Below, one piece after another: positions 21,259 through 31,700 of a stretch of 64,000 nt of DNA (its first letter is position 1; every line of letters starts with the position of its first letter). A model generated the notes under the pieces. It did not search any database and was not told the origin of the DNA. It was given only the letters and a program-made list of their open reading frames with translations. Both the position numbers and the translations under genes were made by a program. Source of the stretch: Fragilaria radians (Eukaryota; Bacillariophyta; Fragilariophyceae; Fragilariales; Fragilariaceae); NCBI GenBank assembly GCA_900642245.1, contig CAAAJI010000002.1:70438-134437 (forward strand), given 5' to 3'.

Positions 21259-21634
21259 ACATCTTGCACTGGTGCATTGTTCTCTCTCTTTTGGCCAGAA
21301 ACTCTCTAATCATAACATGGCATGTGCCTAGCGCCTTAAATCATTCCAGTGGTCCTATTGTTAAGTTCCACACACGAAATATTGAAGAAGTTAAACGACA
21401 ACTAGCATCGAAAAAAATACAATAAAAAATCTCTTCGTCGGATTCAATAACGTTATTATGTGAAAAGTAGAGCAATAAGTTGTAACTATGCTTTTGACCG
21501 AAATAAATTTCCAGGCATGAAAAGGTTGTTGTTCAGGTCATGAATGGAGCATATTAGAACTATTGAGGGGAATAAACCTAGAATGATTTAGTTGCTCAAC
21601 TACACTTTGAGATCATTCAATTAAATAGCATTAA
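21259..21634. other. Intergenic between convergent genes
   Basis: About 375 bp between the 3' ends of the cation efflux and TPI genes. AT-rich. Nothing recognised. Confidence 0.5.
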
Positions 21635-22688
21635 TTATTTTGGAATACCATTGATCACGTTGAAAAAGTCAGCCTCAAGAGAGGCACCACCGATGAGACC
21701 ACCGTCAATATCGGGTTGACAAAGCAAATCTTTTGCATTACCTCCCTTCATGGACCCTCCATATTGAATGCGAACAGCTTTTGCAATCTCTGGAGACACA
21801 TTTTCCGCAACCCACTTTCGGATCTCGGCATGTGTTTCTTGAGCCATTTCTGGAGTTGCTGTAAGGCCCGTACCAATCGCCCAAACGGGTTCGTAAGCGA
21901 TGGCGACACTTCCCCAGTCAGAAGGCTGTAAACACTTTTGAAGTGGTTCCAACTGAGACGCGCAGACCTTCATTGTGATACCTCCCTCACGTTCTTCCTT
22001 CTTTTCACCTACACAGAACATGACGTTGAGGCCTGCGTCTATCGCAATCTTGGTTTTCTGAGCACACAGCTCAGATGGTTCTCCAGGCATACCAAATCCT
22101 TCTCGGCGCTCCGAATGCCCAATGATGACCCAAGTACATCCAATGTCCTTTAGCTGGTGGGCTCCAATCTCTCCTGTATAGGCACCACAGGCCGCGTTGT
22201 TGCCGCAGTTTTGTCCTCCAACTTCGATGTCGGCACGGAGGCTTGAAAGGACCATTGGAATGTGAACAAAGGGAACGCAAATGACAACATCTACATTCGC
22301 AGGAATAGCACCAGCCTCATTGAAAACTTTGATGCGCTCCATGTTTGCAGCGAGAGTACCATTGCATTTCCAATTTCCACCAATTAGGTATCGACGTTCA
22401 CTTGGAGTGCCAGATGGCCCCGAAACTCCCTTGGGACGACCTTTTTTCTGCACTAATCCAGAAAGGTAATATCCAACACCAGCGCCAACGGTAGCGAAAA
22501 GTGCTGTTGTAATGAGCTTATTGTCACTACGTAAAAATCAAAACGAGAGAGAAAACAAAGAAAATCAGAATAAGCACCAATTGGTAGGACGACGCAACAT
22601 TTACAGTCTCATAATGCAGAGAGACACTCATTCCTCAGAGCATCTAGATCACAAAAAACAACAAACGTCTCATAACTTACGAACTCAT
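21635..22688 (-). CDS. TPI: Triosephosphate isomerase with N-terminal membrane segment, two exons
   Basis: Interconverts dihydroxyacetone phosphate and glyceraldehyde-3-phosphate. The catalytic residues are all present: Lys in GGNWKCNG, His in IGHSERR, Glu in AYEPVWAIGTG, plus the C-terminal phosphate loops YGGSMKG and GGLIGGASL. The main exon (22526-21635) has no usable ATG; upstream of a consensus acceptor (TACGTAG at 22527) lies an intron of 154 nt (22527-22680) and then an 8-nt coding exon, ATGAGTTC (22688-22681), followed by GTAAGT. Joining them gives a 299-aa protein starting MSSDNKLITTALFATVGAGV, that is, a hydrophobic segment of about 20 residues before a basic/Gly/Pro linker and the TIM barrel. 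The segment could be a signal peptide or a membrane anchor, suggesting plastid, periplastid or other membrane-linked location. The enzyme call is certain; the targeting is inference. Confidence 0.93.
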
Positions 22689-24862
22689 GGTGAAAGATGT
22701 AGGCTTCCTAAATTTATAATGTATATTGGTGGATCTTCGTATTGTTTAGGACGGAGTGAAACGTCTTGACGAATCAAAATTGAGTAAAATTTGCGAACAC
22801 ATTAGGTTCCAATTAGATTCTTCTTCCATTTCAATGTAGAATCCTTTTTTTCCTGGAGAAACTGGTACGTCAGGGTAGGAAACGTCTATCAGTCTGTTAG
22901 TCTGTTGGGTTTTGAGATATGAAATGTTGTCCACGTAGTCGTCCCAATATGTTCGGAGTTAGGACACAGTAAAGTGATTACCGTCGTGTTTCAGAATTAC
23001 AGCTCAAATGCTGCAAATCATTTGCAGTATGTGAAAATAACGCAGCAAAGATACTTTCTGCCCAAAACAAGAAATTCACAGGGGCAGCTGATTATAGCAC
23101 AGTTTCGAACGTTAGGACTGTAATTTGTGGATCCATTATTCTGGATGCTCTAAGCTGCTCTGAGACTTTATGCAAATTTTAAATTATGATCTAATAAATT
23201 TACTTTTACATTTCATCTCTTGTGAACTTTCCATTGACCACCTAGTCTCTTTAGCTTATGTGTTGACCTCTAGGCTTATGTGATCTAAGACTCACAACTT
23301 CAAGTCATGAATCGTGAATCTTCTTAATGAATTACCATTAGTTAATTGGGAATCTGGAATAGTTATTCCTACCGTGTAGATTCACTTATAAGCAAACATA
23401 GGTTCAAATTGTCTTTATTGAATTTGTGAAAGGTATAGAAAGAATAGGCAACTATGTAGCTTATTCTAGATTTAGATGAGGAGATATAAGAATATTGATT
23501 CTAGTATTATTTACTATTTACTAACAATGACTTGGACATCTCCAGTATTAGTACACCCACACATCTCTTAGTGTTAGCAAGCCCCCTTTGAATACTTGAA
23601 ACAATGTTAAAAAGAAAGAGAAGCTAAACGAAGCAAGGCTTTTCTTATACTTGTGATCATGGTTATCTAGTCCATCAAACCAAATTGTGAACACTTGCAT
23701 TCACCCGGTTCCTGAATGCTTTTAGCATTCACTGATGGACATCTAACTCCAGAACTTGTTTTCAATGGTAGCATCGAAAGCAATTGTATCCTAGTAAATT
23801 ACCGTATTTACTTACCTTCAATTTACGAGTCGATTTTTTTTGTTTTTAATGCTAAAGATTGCCATTTTGTTTGAAATTAAGTTTGAATTCTCCCACCTTG
23901 ATAAGGACAATAAATTGAATGCAGGGATACGTCACCAGAAAAATTGATGAATCATGAATGACATTTGCCAAATTAATTGTAGCTTTGACAATGTCAAACC
24001 AGACTCTAGCTGTAACAAAATTGATAAATTTACTCCCTTCAGAAATCTAATGTTCACGCATTAAGGTGTACTTAAATCTTCCTTTGCGGCAAACAAGTCT
24101 TATCTACATGCCTTTCCAGCCTTCTATTGCCAATATCAAGACACACCAAAATAGGCATACTATTTGGCTACTCAGCCTTAAGGATCAGAGATTCGTAAAA
24201 TCCAGACGGAATTCTAAAAAATAACTTATGGAGAGGTCTCCATTACGATGGTCATCACAATTGCAAAAGAATCTTCTTACGAATAAATGGAACGTCGCAC
24301 CCGAAAAAGGATTCATCATGTATGCATTCATTCAAAACCCACTTATCTTTCACGAAGCATATTTCTTCATGAAATCTGTCAATCCTGCTTTTGATTACTC
24401 CTACCAAGTTAACACTGTTTTGGATGAGTGCCCAGAAGCATGAACTTTTAAGCAAACACCATGCCTCAAAAGGGAACAAATGATGTCAAGGGATTCTGCA
24501 GGCAAGGCCAAGATAGTCATAATTTTGTTGAAAGCGCAGGGCCTATCCAAGGTTATGAACATCATCAAAGGGACTTGACTATCATCCACTTTTTATCTAT
24601 CAACGTTTCGAATGAAATTTTTACGCACTCTGAACGCAAGCGCTATTGCATTAATTGTCAGCTCTTTCTGTCACTGCAATATTCCATGCGCTACTACCAG
24701 AAACTGAGTGGCGTTGTTTATAGGTGACAGATTTATAAGATTAATGATATAACTTTCACGTTACAGAATACAAACAAAAGAAATCGAAGCGGCAATAATG
24801 GGCGTGATTGGTTTTGGAACTATAGGATGATAACCTGTCAAAGGATATGATCCAAACTACGA
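22689..24862. other. Intergenic, AT-rich, no gene seen
   Basis: About 2.2 kb upstream of TPI and downstream of the first AIM24 gene. The first few hundred bases should hold the TPI promoter. Around 23260-23540 the sequence has a feel of a copia solo LTR (begins TGTTG, has a CTTATAAG box-like stretch), but ends and target duplication could not be shown. Short frames at 24228-24727 look random. Confidence 0.45.
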
Positions 24863-25836
24863 TTATGCAATGGTTATATCGGCACCTCTGTCCATATCTT
24901 CTTCATTGACGGTTACAGTAAGAGCTTCACGACATTTCTGAAAATTAAGACTTTGCATCCAAACCTTTCCAGGTCCTGTCAATGTTGCGGCACAGCATCC
25001 TTCTCCACCGCAGCAGCAAGTACAACATTTTCCGTTTGGTGTCACTCCAAGAGTGACATCGGAATCATAGGCCAATACCGAACGACTGTCTACAATGACA
25101 GTTTCGCTATTCTTCAACTCCTTTGTCACAATGGTTCCTAGAAATGATTTTGCCGGAGGAGGGTAATCACAAGACGAGAGAACAAATGAGATGGTTTGAG
25201 TATCACGAATATAGATAGGCACACTGGGTGACGAAAAGTATACATACCTCCTGCAGAAAGAAAGACAATGCTATTGTCTGGTCCCGAAAGACTCTGACGA
25301 CAGAGTCCAAATCCTGCACAGCAACAAATTTTGGGGGAACAATCCATATCGTACCCAACATTGACATCACCAATTTGAGTCATATACGATCCAGCTTGAG
25401 CAATTATAGAAGATTGGGAATCTGCATTCACTCCAAACTTGATAGGTATAATTTTAGCAGGATAATTGGGCGTTAGACCTACATAACCTTCACGAGTGGT
25501 GTCATTGCGTAAGAATACCTTGACACAACTTTCACCGGAACAGATCCGAGAACATCCTCCTCCAGCCTTGGAGCAACACGTCAACTCAACTTCAGTAGTC
25601 ATATCGGGGTGCATGAAGAGGAATGAACCAACTTCTGTCTGTATCGACACACCTGGAGGTACCGTAGTTGTTAGAATTTGCATGTCGTGACCAGTTATGG
25701 TCCATTGATGCCCCGACGTGGTGTGCGTCTTATCCAAGGTTGAAGGCGGTTTGTACCATTTAAATCCAGAATTAAGAGGATCAACGGAGTCATCTACCAA
25801 TGGTAAAGTCTCAGCTACAACGATGTCTTCATCCAT
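24863..25836 (-). CDS. AIM24: AIM24-family protein 1, two exons
   Basis: AIM24 proteins have a TRAP-like beta-sandwich fold; the yeast member is mitochondrial and supports inner-membrane organisation, while the wider family (TIGR00266 type) is of unclear function. Exon 1 runs 25836-25248 and exon 2 25137-24863, with a 110-nt GTATGT...TAG intron; the join completes the family motif FLSAGGTIVTKEL. Total 287 aa from the ATG at 25836 (MDEDIVVAE...); an in-frame ATG at 25947 would add 37 basic residues that could be a targeting sequence. Family features: GHDMQILTTTVPPG near the start, Cys-rich repeats CSKAGGGCSRICSGESC and CCTCCCGGEGCC, and the GEGCCAATLTGPGKVWMQS block. It has more cysteines than its two neighbours. 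Confidence 0.85.
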
Positions 25837-26366
25837 GGCGCGCAAGCAAGTTTTTTGATAGTTGGTGGGTAGTTTGTTGCGCGGTATAGTCAAGTGTGTC
25901 TGTATTTTGAGAGGGAGCTTTTGTATCCGGTTTTTACTTAGTAGCATCCATGAAGTACGCTGAATTCTTGTAGGGGAAACGTAGTGCGTTGAGTCTGTAA
26001 AGATATTACGAATTTAAGATTCGTTTTTTTCCGAAGGACATTGTTATGCTTGATTTGGACATTTCAGTTTGAGACGTCGCTGCGAGAAATTTTGGATGCA
26101 TTTCCTGTAATTTCCAGCAATATTTCGAATCTAGACTAAACTACCATTTCACTGCGATCAAGAGTGTGAAACAAAGCAAAATATTTACTTCATATATCTA
26201 GCAAATAAGGAATATTTGACAAAATTAATAAATTGAACAAATAAAATACGTTAATTAGGAGAGCTTGACATTTACACTTAGATATTTACCCAGCGGCAAT
26301 AGAGTCTATGGGTTTATCCATACCAAATACATCCTATCCTTAACGCCATGAAAGTATGCCCTTTGC
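25837..26366. other. Intergenic between AIM24 genes 1 and 2
   Basis: About 530 bp, AT-rich, between two genes on the minus strand. It should hold the promoter of gene 1 and the 3' end of gene 2. If the ATG at 25947 is used, the first 110 bp are coding. Confidence 0.5.
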
Positions 26367-27359
26367 CTATCTCCTATACAATTTGTTGAAGGCGAGAGCC
26401 TCTTTGAAAGTCGTTTCGTTCATACTTTGAACCAAAACAAGACCTGGGCCAGTCAATGTTGTGTTAAAAATGCCTTCTCCACCACCGATCATACCAACAA
26501 TCCCAGCAGTTCGGCGTATATCAAGTTTGCAACTTTCCGCAAATGCCAAAATGCAATCGGTGTCAACAACAATAACTTCACCTTCGGTCAATATCTTTTG
26601 AATAATAGTTCCACTTGCCGCAATCAAGGCCAAGCCACTACCCGTAATTTTTTGTCGAACCTAAATTTTGTTCGATAATGTTAGGATATCCATACAATTC
26701 AATTTGTTGCGGATTTACATACTTACCAAACCAGTCCCTGCACAGCAGCATCTCATAAAGTTGCAGTCTACACTCATACCAATTTCTACATCACCTACAC
26801 TTGCCATGAACGAACCTTGTTGAGTAATCAAAACCCCATTCACGTAGGGAGACGACATATCAACAGGAACTACCTTGGCCATTGGAAAATTGGGAGTAAG
26901 CGCAACATATCCTTTCCCTGGTTGTTCTCCTGAATGAGTAAAGTTAACGACACAGCAATCCTCTCCAGCACAGCAACGAGACCAGCACCCTTCACATGAT
27001 ATTTGCTGAGTGATGCCAGGAGAAAGGTACATCATGGCTCCTGGTTCACCTTTGATAGTCTCACCTGACTTGAGGGCCAGCGTGATGATTTGAGATTCAT
27101 GACCTGTGATGGCATACTAGAAGGAAAATAAATTTCAGAATGAGATACGTATAGAATCGAGATTTTACAAATGCGACACTAGAAAAAATTAAAGGTGCAA
27201 TTTTCTTGCCATTTCATCAGCACCGATGAATCTTCCTTGCCTTTCTCATTTCCTGTCTGTACTCACATTCGTTTCTTCAGGAGTAGCTACATAGAGATGA
27301 TCCCATCCGGTGTATTTGAGAACTTCATCATCTTGCTTGAAATCGTCCTTTATTGTCAT
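26367..27359 (-). CDS. AIM24: AIM24-family protein 2, three exons
   Basis: Pieced together from three exons: 27359-27267 (93 nt), 27116-26727 (390 nt) and 26660-26367 (294 nt), separated by introns of 150 nt (GTGAGT...CTAG) and 66 nt (GTAAGT...TTTAG). All joins are in phase 0 and give 258 aa starting MTIKDDFKQDDEVLKYTGWD. Family landmarks in order: YAITGHESQIITLALKSGE, GEPGAMMYLSPG, CAGEDCCVVNF, GYVALTPNFP, RCCCAGTGLVRQKITGSG, LIAASGTIIQKIL, GEVIVVDTDCILAF and GGGEGIFNTTLTGPG. No obvious targeting peptide. It lies between the other two AIM24 genes and is head to head with the third. The cellular role is not known from the sequence. Confidence 0.85.
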
Positions 27360-27779
27360 CGTGTCGACCAGATTACTTCACGAAGTTTAAATATACTATA
27401 TCTTCTACTGTATATGTATGTCTGACGGTTCGAAAGCCAAAATTGTTCCACAGGACCCAAGATATTTGTACGATACTTCGAAAGTCAATTATATACCATG
27501 AACTAGGTAAAGAATGCTTCAACGCATCCAAAAACGTTCGGTCATTCTGCATTCGATTTCTCCACTATATTGTTCTATGACACATATGCCTAAATACACC
27601 AAAGCCCTTTTATTTCCAATACATTCCTATCGTGACATTCCAACGTAGAAAATAAAGATCTTTCATTTTCCACATCACGGTCTCCGACGCGCCCTTCCAA
27701 GGAAGACTCTGCGCTTCAACTCGGAATCGTCTCTCTGTTACTCCTCTCTCCACTTCATTTCTGATTTTAGTAGAGAATC
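27360..27779. promoter_or_regulatory. Divergent promoter region between AIM24 genes 2 and 3
   Basis: A 420-bp gap between two divergently transcribed AIM24-family genes; their promoters must share it. No specific element was identified. A CT-rich run (about 27715-27765) lies just before the start of gene 3, as often seen near transcription starts. Confidence 0.5.
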
Positions 27780-28664
27780 ATGATCGAAGGCTTTGAACTG
27801 TGGATACCTCCCAAGGCTCCTAAATTTCAAGAAGATGCATTACCCGAGTGGGAAATATTAGGAACGGATTGTCAATTTGTACAATTTCCTCTCCGCGCGG
27901 GACGTCAGATTACGTGCTTTGCAGGTGCCATGGCCTACATGTCCAATGATGTCAAGCTTGAAGTTAAATTTGGTGGTTTAGGAAACACCTTTGGTCGTTT
28001 GGCCGGCGGAGGGTCTCTCTTTCAATGTACCTACACGAATACAGGCTCACAAGATGGATACATTGCCATGACCCCAGATTATCCTGGGATATTGGTCCCC
28101 ATCGATTTCTCCACTACAGGGAAAATTGTGGCTCTGCGTGACTCGTTTCTATGTTCAACAATTTCCCCTTCAGGCCAAGAAACGAACATTGGTGCTGGAT
28201 TTAATCCTGCAGAATCCATCAGTGGCGCTTGTTGCTCTGGATTTGACCTCATCGTACAAACCATTGAAGGATATGGAACCACAGCATTTCTTATGGCAAT
28301 GGGAACCGGTATGTTGAGTCAATTGTGCGTGTATTCAATCATTTCCCTTCCTGGCTCTCATTATCGCTTCAAAAATATGGTTACGATGTGAACAGTCATT
28401 ACCAAAACTCTCGACAGAGAAGAATCCATTCTAGTTGACGGGGATTGCATTTTGGCTTTCGAATCCAGTGTCTCTTTTGATGTGGAGTGGGTAGGCAACA
28501 TGTCTGCTGTGTGTTGTGGTGGTGAGGGATTATTCAATACTAAGATGAAAGGTCCCGGAAAAATCTATCTTCAGAGTATGGGAATAGATAAAATGAGAAA
28601 ACTATTCCCTCCAAACGTTGTAAAGAAGAGTGAAAGTAGCAGTGGTGGAGATAACTCAAATTGA
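27780..28664 (+). CDS. AIM24: AIM24-family protein 3, two exons
   Basis: Exon 1 27780-28308 and exon 2 28396-28664, with an 87-nt GTATGT...ACAG intron; the phase-1 join gives AMGTVITKTLDREE and a 265-aa product. Family landmarks: EWEILGTDCQFVQFPL, GAMAYMSNDVKLE, GGGSLFQCTYTN, GYIAMTPDYPG, ACCSGFDLIVQTIEGYG, ILVDGDCILAFESS, CCGGEGLFNTKMKGPGKIYLQSM. It keeps the GGEGLFN core but has fewer Cys pairs than gene 1. The C-terminus is Ser/Gly/Asn-rich. It converges on the ASPM gene, whose stop lies only 90 bp further on. The start is a clean ATG at 27780 after an in-frame stop. Confidence 0.88.
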
Positions 28665-28753
28665 TCTGATTAATTCTTTGAATAGTAATCTTTCTCGTGC
28701 CAAGATACTTAATTTCTACTTTAGAAGGTATATATACTTGTACGAGAGGACTA

Positions 28754-31700
28754 CTATTTCAAAAACATGAGGAAATCCCGCAGAATTTTAATTGCGTCAT
28801 CTTCATTTGTCATAGTTCTTCCCCAATACTTCTGAGCTTTAGGTTGATCTCTCCGACCGAGCTCCATTTCCAATACTCGGTTCAACACATGATTTAAACG
28901 TTTCAAACTTTCAGGCCTTGAACATACGCCTTTGCATGCGTCGCTTGTTCTTGCATATAGGTACAATAGTGTAAGTGCGATTCGAAAAATGTTAGATTTG
29001 TCACGAAGCATCTGAACCAAATCTAGGAATATCTCTGCGGCGTGCACTGACGCCATTTTTTCGACTAAACTCTTATGCTTCGAGACGTTTTGAAGCGTAA
29101 GTAGCAAATAGGTCAAAATTTCAATGTGAGGTAAACTTCGATTGCAAGCATTCATAAGATTATAGAGTAAACTTGGAGCGCCAATGTCCACAAAAGCTCT
29201 ACAACAGGTGATCGAAAGCCTTGTCGAAGCTTCAAGAATTTTGGCGGCTTCTTTGATTTCGCGCATACGTGTACTATTCTGTACTATCCACAGAGCGCGC
29301 TGAGTCCTTAACCCAAGAATTTGATAAGGATGTTGAATAGCTCTTTTACTTGCTAATGCAGTTTTCCTTGTAGCACGCAATTGTTGCTCATTTTGCAACT
29401 TTCGAACTTTCATATTCCTGAAGCACCGTTGAATAACTATGGCCGCCATGTTCAACTTGTTAAATATGCAATATGTTAAGAAGCGCTGAATAACGGATGC
29501 TGCTCGATTTTGCTCTTGCCGTCTGAGATGGTTGCTAAAGTCTCTCTTGATCACAAGCGCTTTCTGACACTGCAAGCTTTGCTCCCTTTTCCCCTGCTGT
29601 CTCTTCTTCACAGTGAGCTGACTTGCCAGAAACCGTCTTGCGAGATTCTGAAGACGTAATATCATAAGAAATTTGAAGGCTGCATCAATACGGCCTAGAA
29701 ATCCGCGCCAGCACCTTTGAATGTCGGCAGCGGCAAACGCACAAATTTGTATATCAGTTCTATCGAGAAATCCTCTGGTGATACGTTGGATATTAATCGC
29801 GGACCGATGTTCTCTATCCAAATTACGACGTGCAATATGACCACGACAGAAACATTGCAGCTTTATAATTTCCGAACGAATTCGATGGTAATGTTGCCTT
29901 GCTTTTGAACCGCGACAAATCGCCTGAAATACTGCAATATGTAAAAAAATTGATTTTTCTTTCTTCTTTGTAATATTATATGCTCGTACATAGCGTTGGA
30001 TACTCAGAATGCTGATGAGCTTAAGTAAATAATTCATTTGGCAACTAAAGCAGCGCCAAGCCTTTTGAATCGTTTTTGCAGCTCTGTATGATCTAAAGCT
30101 TGCTTTTGCCTTATAACAGCGATACGCTGATTGGATTGTAATTGAGCAGTAGCTTCTAACCTCCGTTCTCGACAGCATATCAATGAAGCGTAAGGAGGCA
30201 CGTTTTAACGCTAAATATCGTCGTGCGATAGACTGCATTTTGTAGACTGCTTTTGACCTCAGCAATTTAAGTTTTCGAGCTTGATGTCGACGAATTACGC
30301 TTTGAACAATTATGATGTCCACCATGTCTGAATGATATTGAAGAAATGCTACAAAGCACTTCCACTCTCGTTGAATAATGATTGCAGCCAAAGACTGCCT
30401 TTGAATGAGTTTCCTCGTTTGCCAGCCCCTAAAAAAAGCTTGAATACGAAGCAAGCATAACGATTCACGATCATGTTCATCTCTTTTAGATTGCAGTTTC
30501 GCCTTCGCTAGACAATATTTTAGAGAGTTTTTAGCGGTCAAAGTTACCTCCGATGTTGAAATTCGACTTTTCCTTTGTCTCTTTGAAGTATGAATGAGCT
30601 TCAATCGAATAGTTCTCCAGAATGCCTGAAGCCTTCGCGCCATGATGATCATTTCTTCCTTACGAGAGCGAAAATCCATTCTTATCTTCATGAACTCTAT
30701 TCTTGGACAAATCATTCGAGCAAAACCCTGAATCTTGACCAGAGACGTCCTTCTTCGAGAAGCAAGCTTAGTGGCGATAAAGAGACGTAAGGTAGATTGG
30801 ATTAATAGAATACTTCTCAAGTAACATAAATATGCAATTCTTTCTCGCGACATTTTCCAGATTGATTGAACTTGCCGAATAACTTTAAGTTTTTTTGCCA
30901 TCTCTGTTTTCGACATATATACCCTAATCCAAGATTGAAGTGTTGTAGCGGCTGTCTTCTCGTTGTCAAATTTCTTTGCAGAATAGAATAAAGGGTGACC
31001 ACTCCTATGAGTGTAATTGATTGCAATCCGCTGCTTGTAGTCTCTCCGAACAAGAACTGTATGCGTTATCATGGAAGTGTTTCTCCTTTCTCGCTCGAAT
31101 GCTAACTTCTGCAATAAATACATTGATATGACATACCGCATAATTAGTTGAACAAAAAATGTTGGCCAGTGAACACCAGCATTCTTTCTCTGAAAAGTCA
31201 CTCCATGCTTTATCGCCTTAACATTCAATTGCCTCCAACATCTCTGAATCAATACTATAGCTCTGCGCTCTTTTTCAGCTTGATATTCTGCATGTCGCAT
31301 CAATTCCCAGCTTGAAGTCTTGATGCAATTCTTCCTGATTCTTTCACACCTTTGCAACGTCGCCGCTTCAGAAATATTGAGCGGCAGAATTTTTTTCCTC
31401 ATCGTTTTTCTTGCTATAGATTGAATTTTGATTATCAATTTCATGTCACGATGATACTTGGTCTGCATAATCGACCTTCTCCAGGTTTTCTGGATGACAG
31501 TCGCTTGATGATGGATGAAATGAAACTTAAATCTTGGGCTTAAATGTTTTCTTCTCGCCATACCTTGTATGTTTACTAATTCACCGCCCACATTCTGAAA
31601 AATCAACTTTTTCTGCCTGAAGCATCGCCATCGTGCCTGAATCAATAGAGCGCTGTAGTTTATTTTCTGCATTTTTGAACTTGTCATTAATTGTCTCGCT

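Noticed and set aside
23260..23540. Possible copia solo LTR (starts TGTTG, ends near GGACA)
   Set aside because: No second copy in the window, no target-site duplication and no primer-binding site could be shown.
24228..24727. Overlapping short frames downstream of the first AIM24 gene
   Set aside because: Compositions look random and frames on both strands overlap; no recognisable domain.
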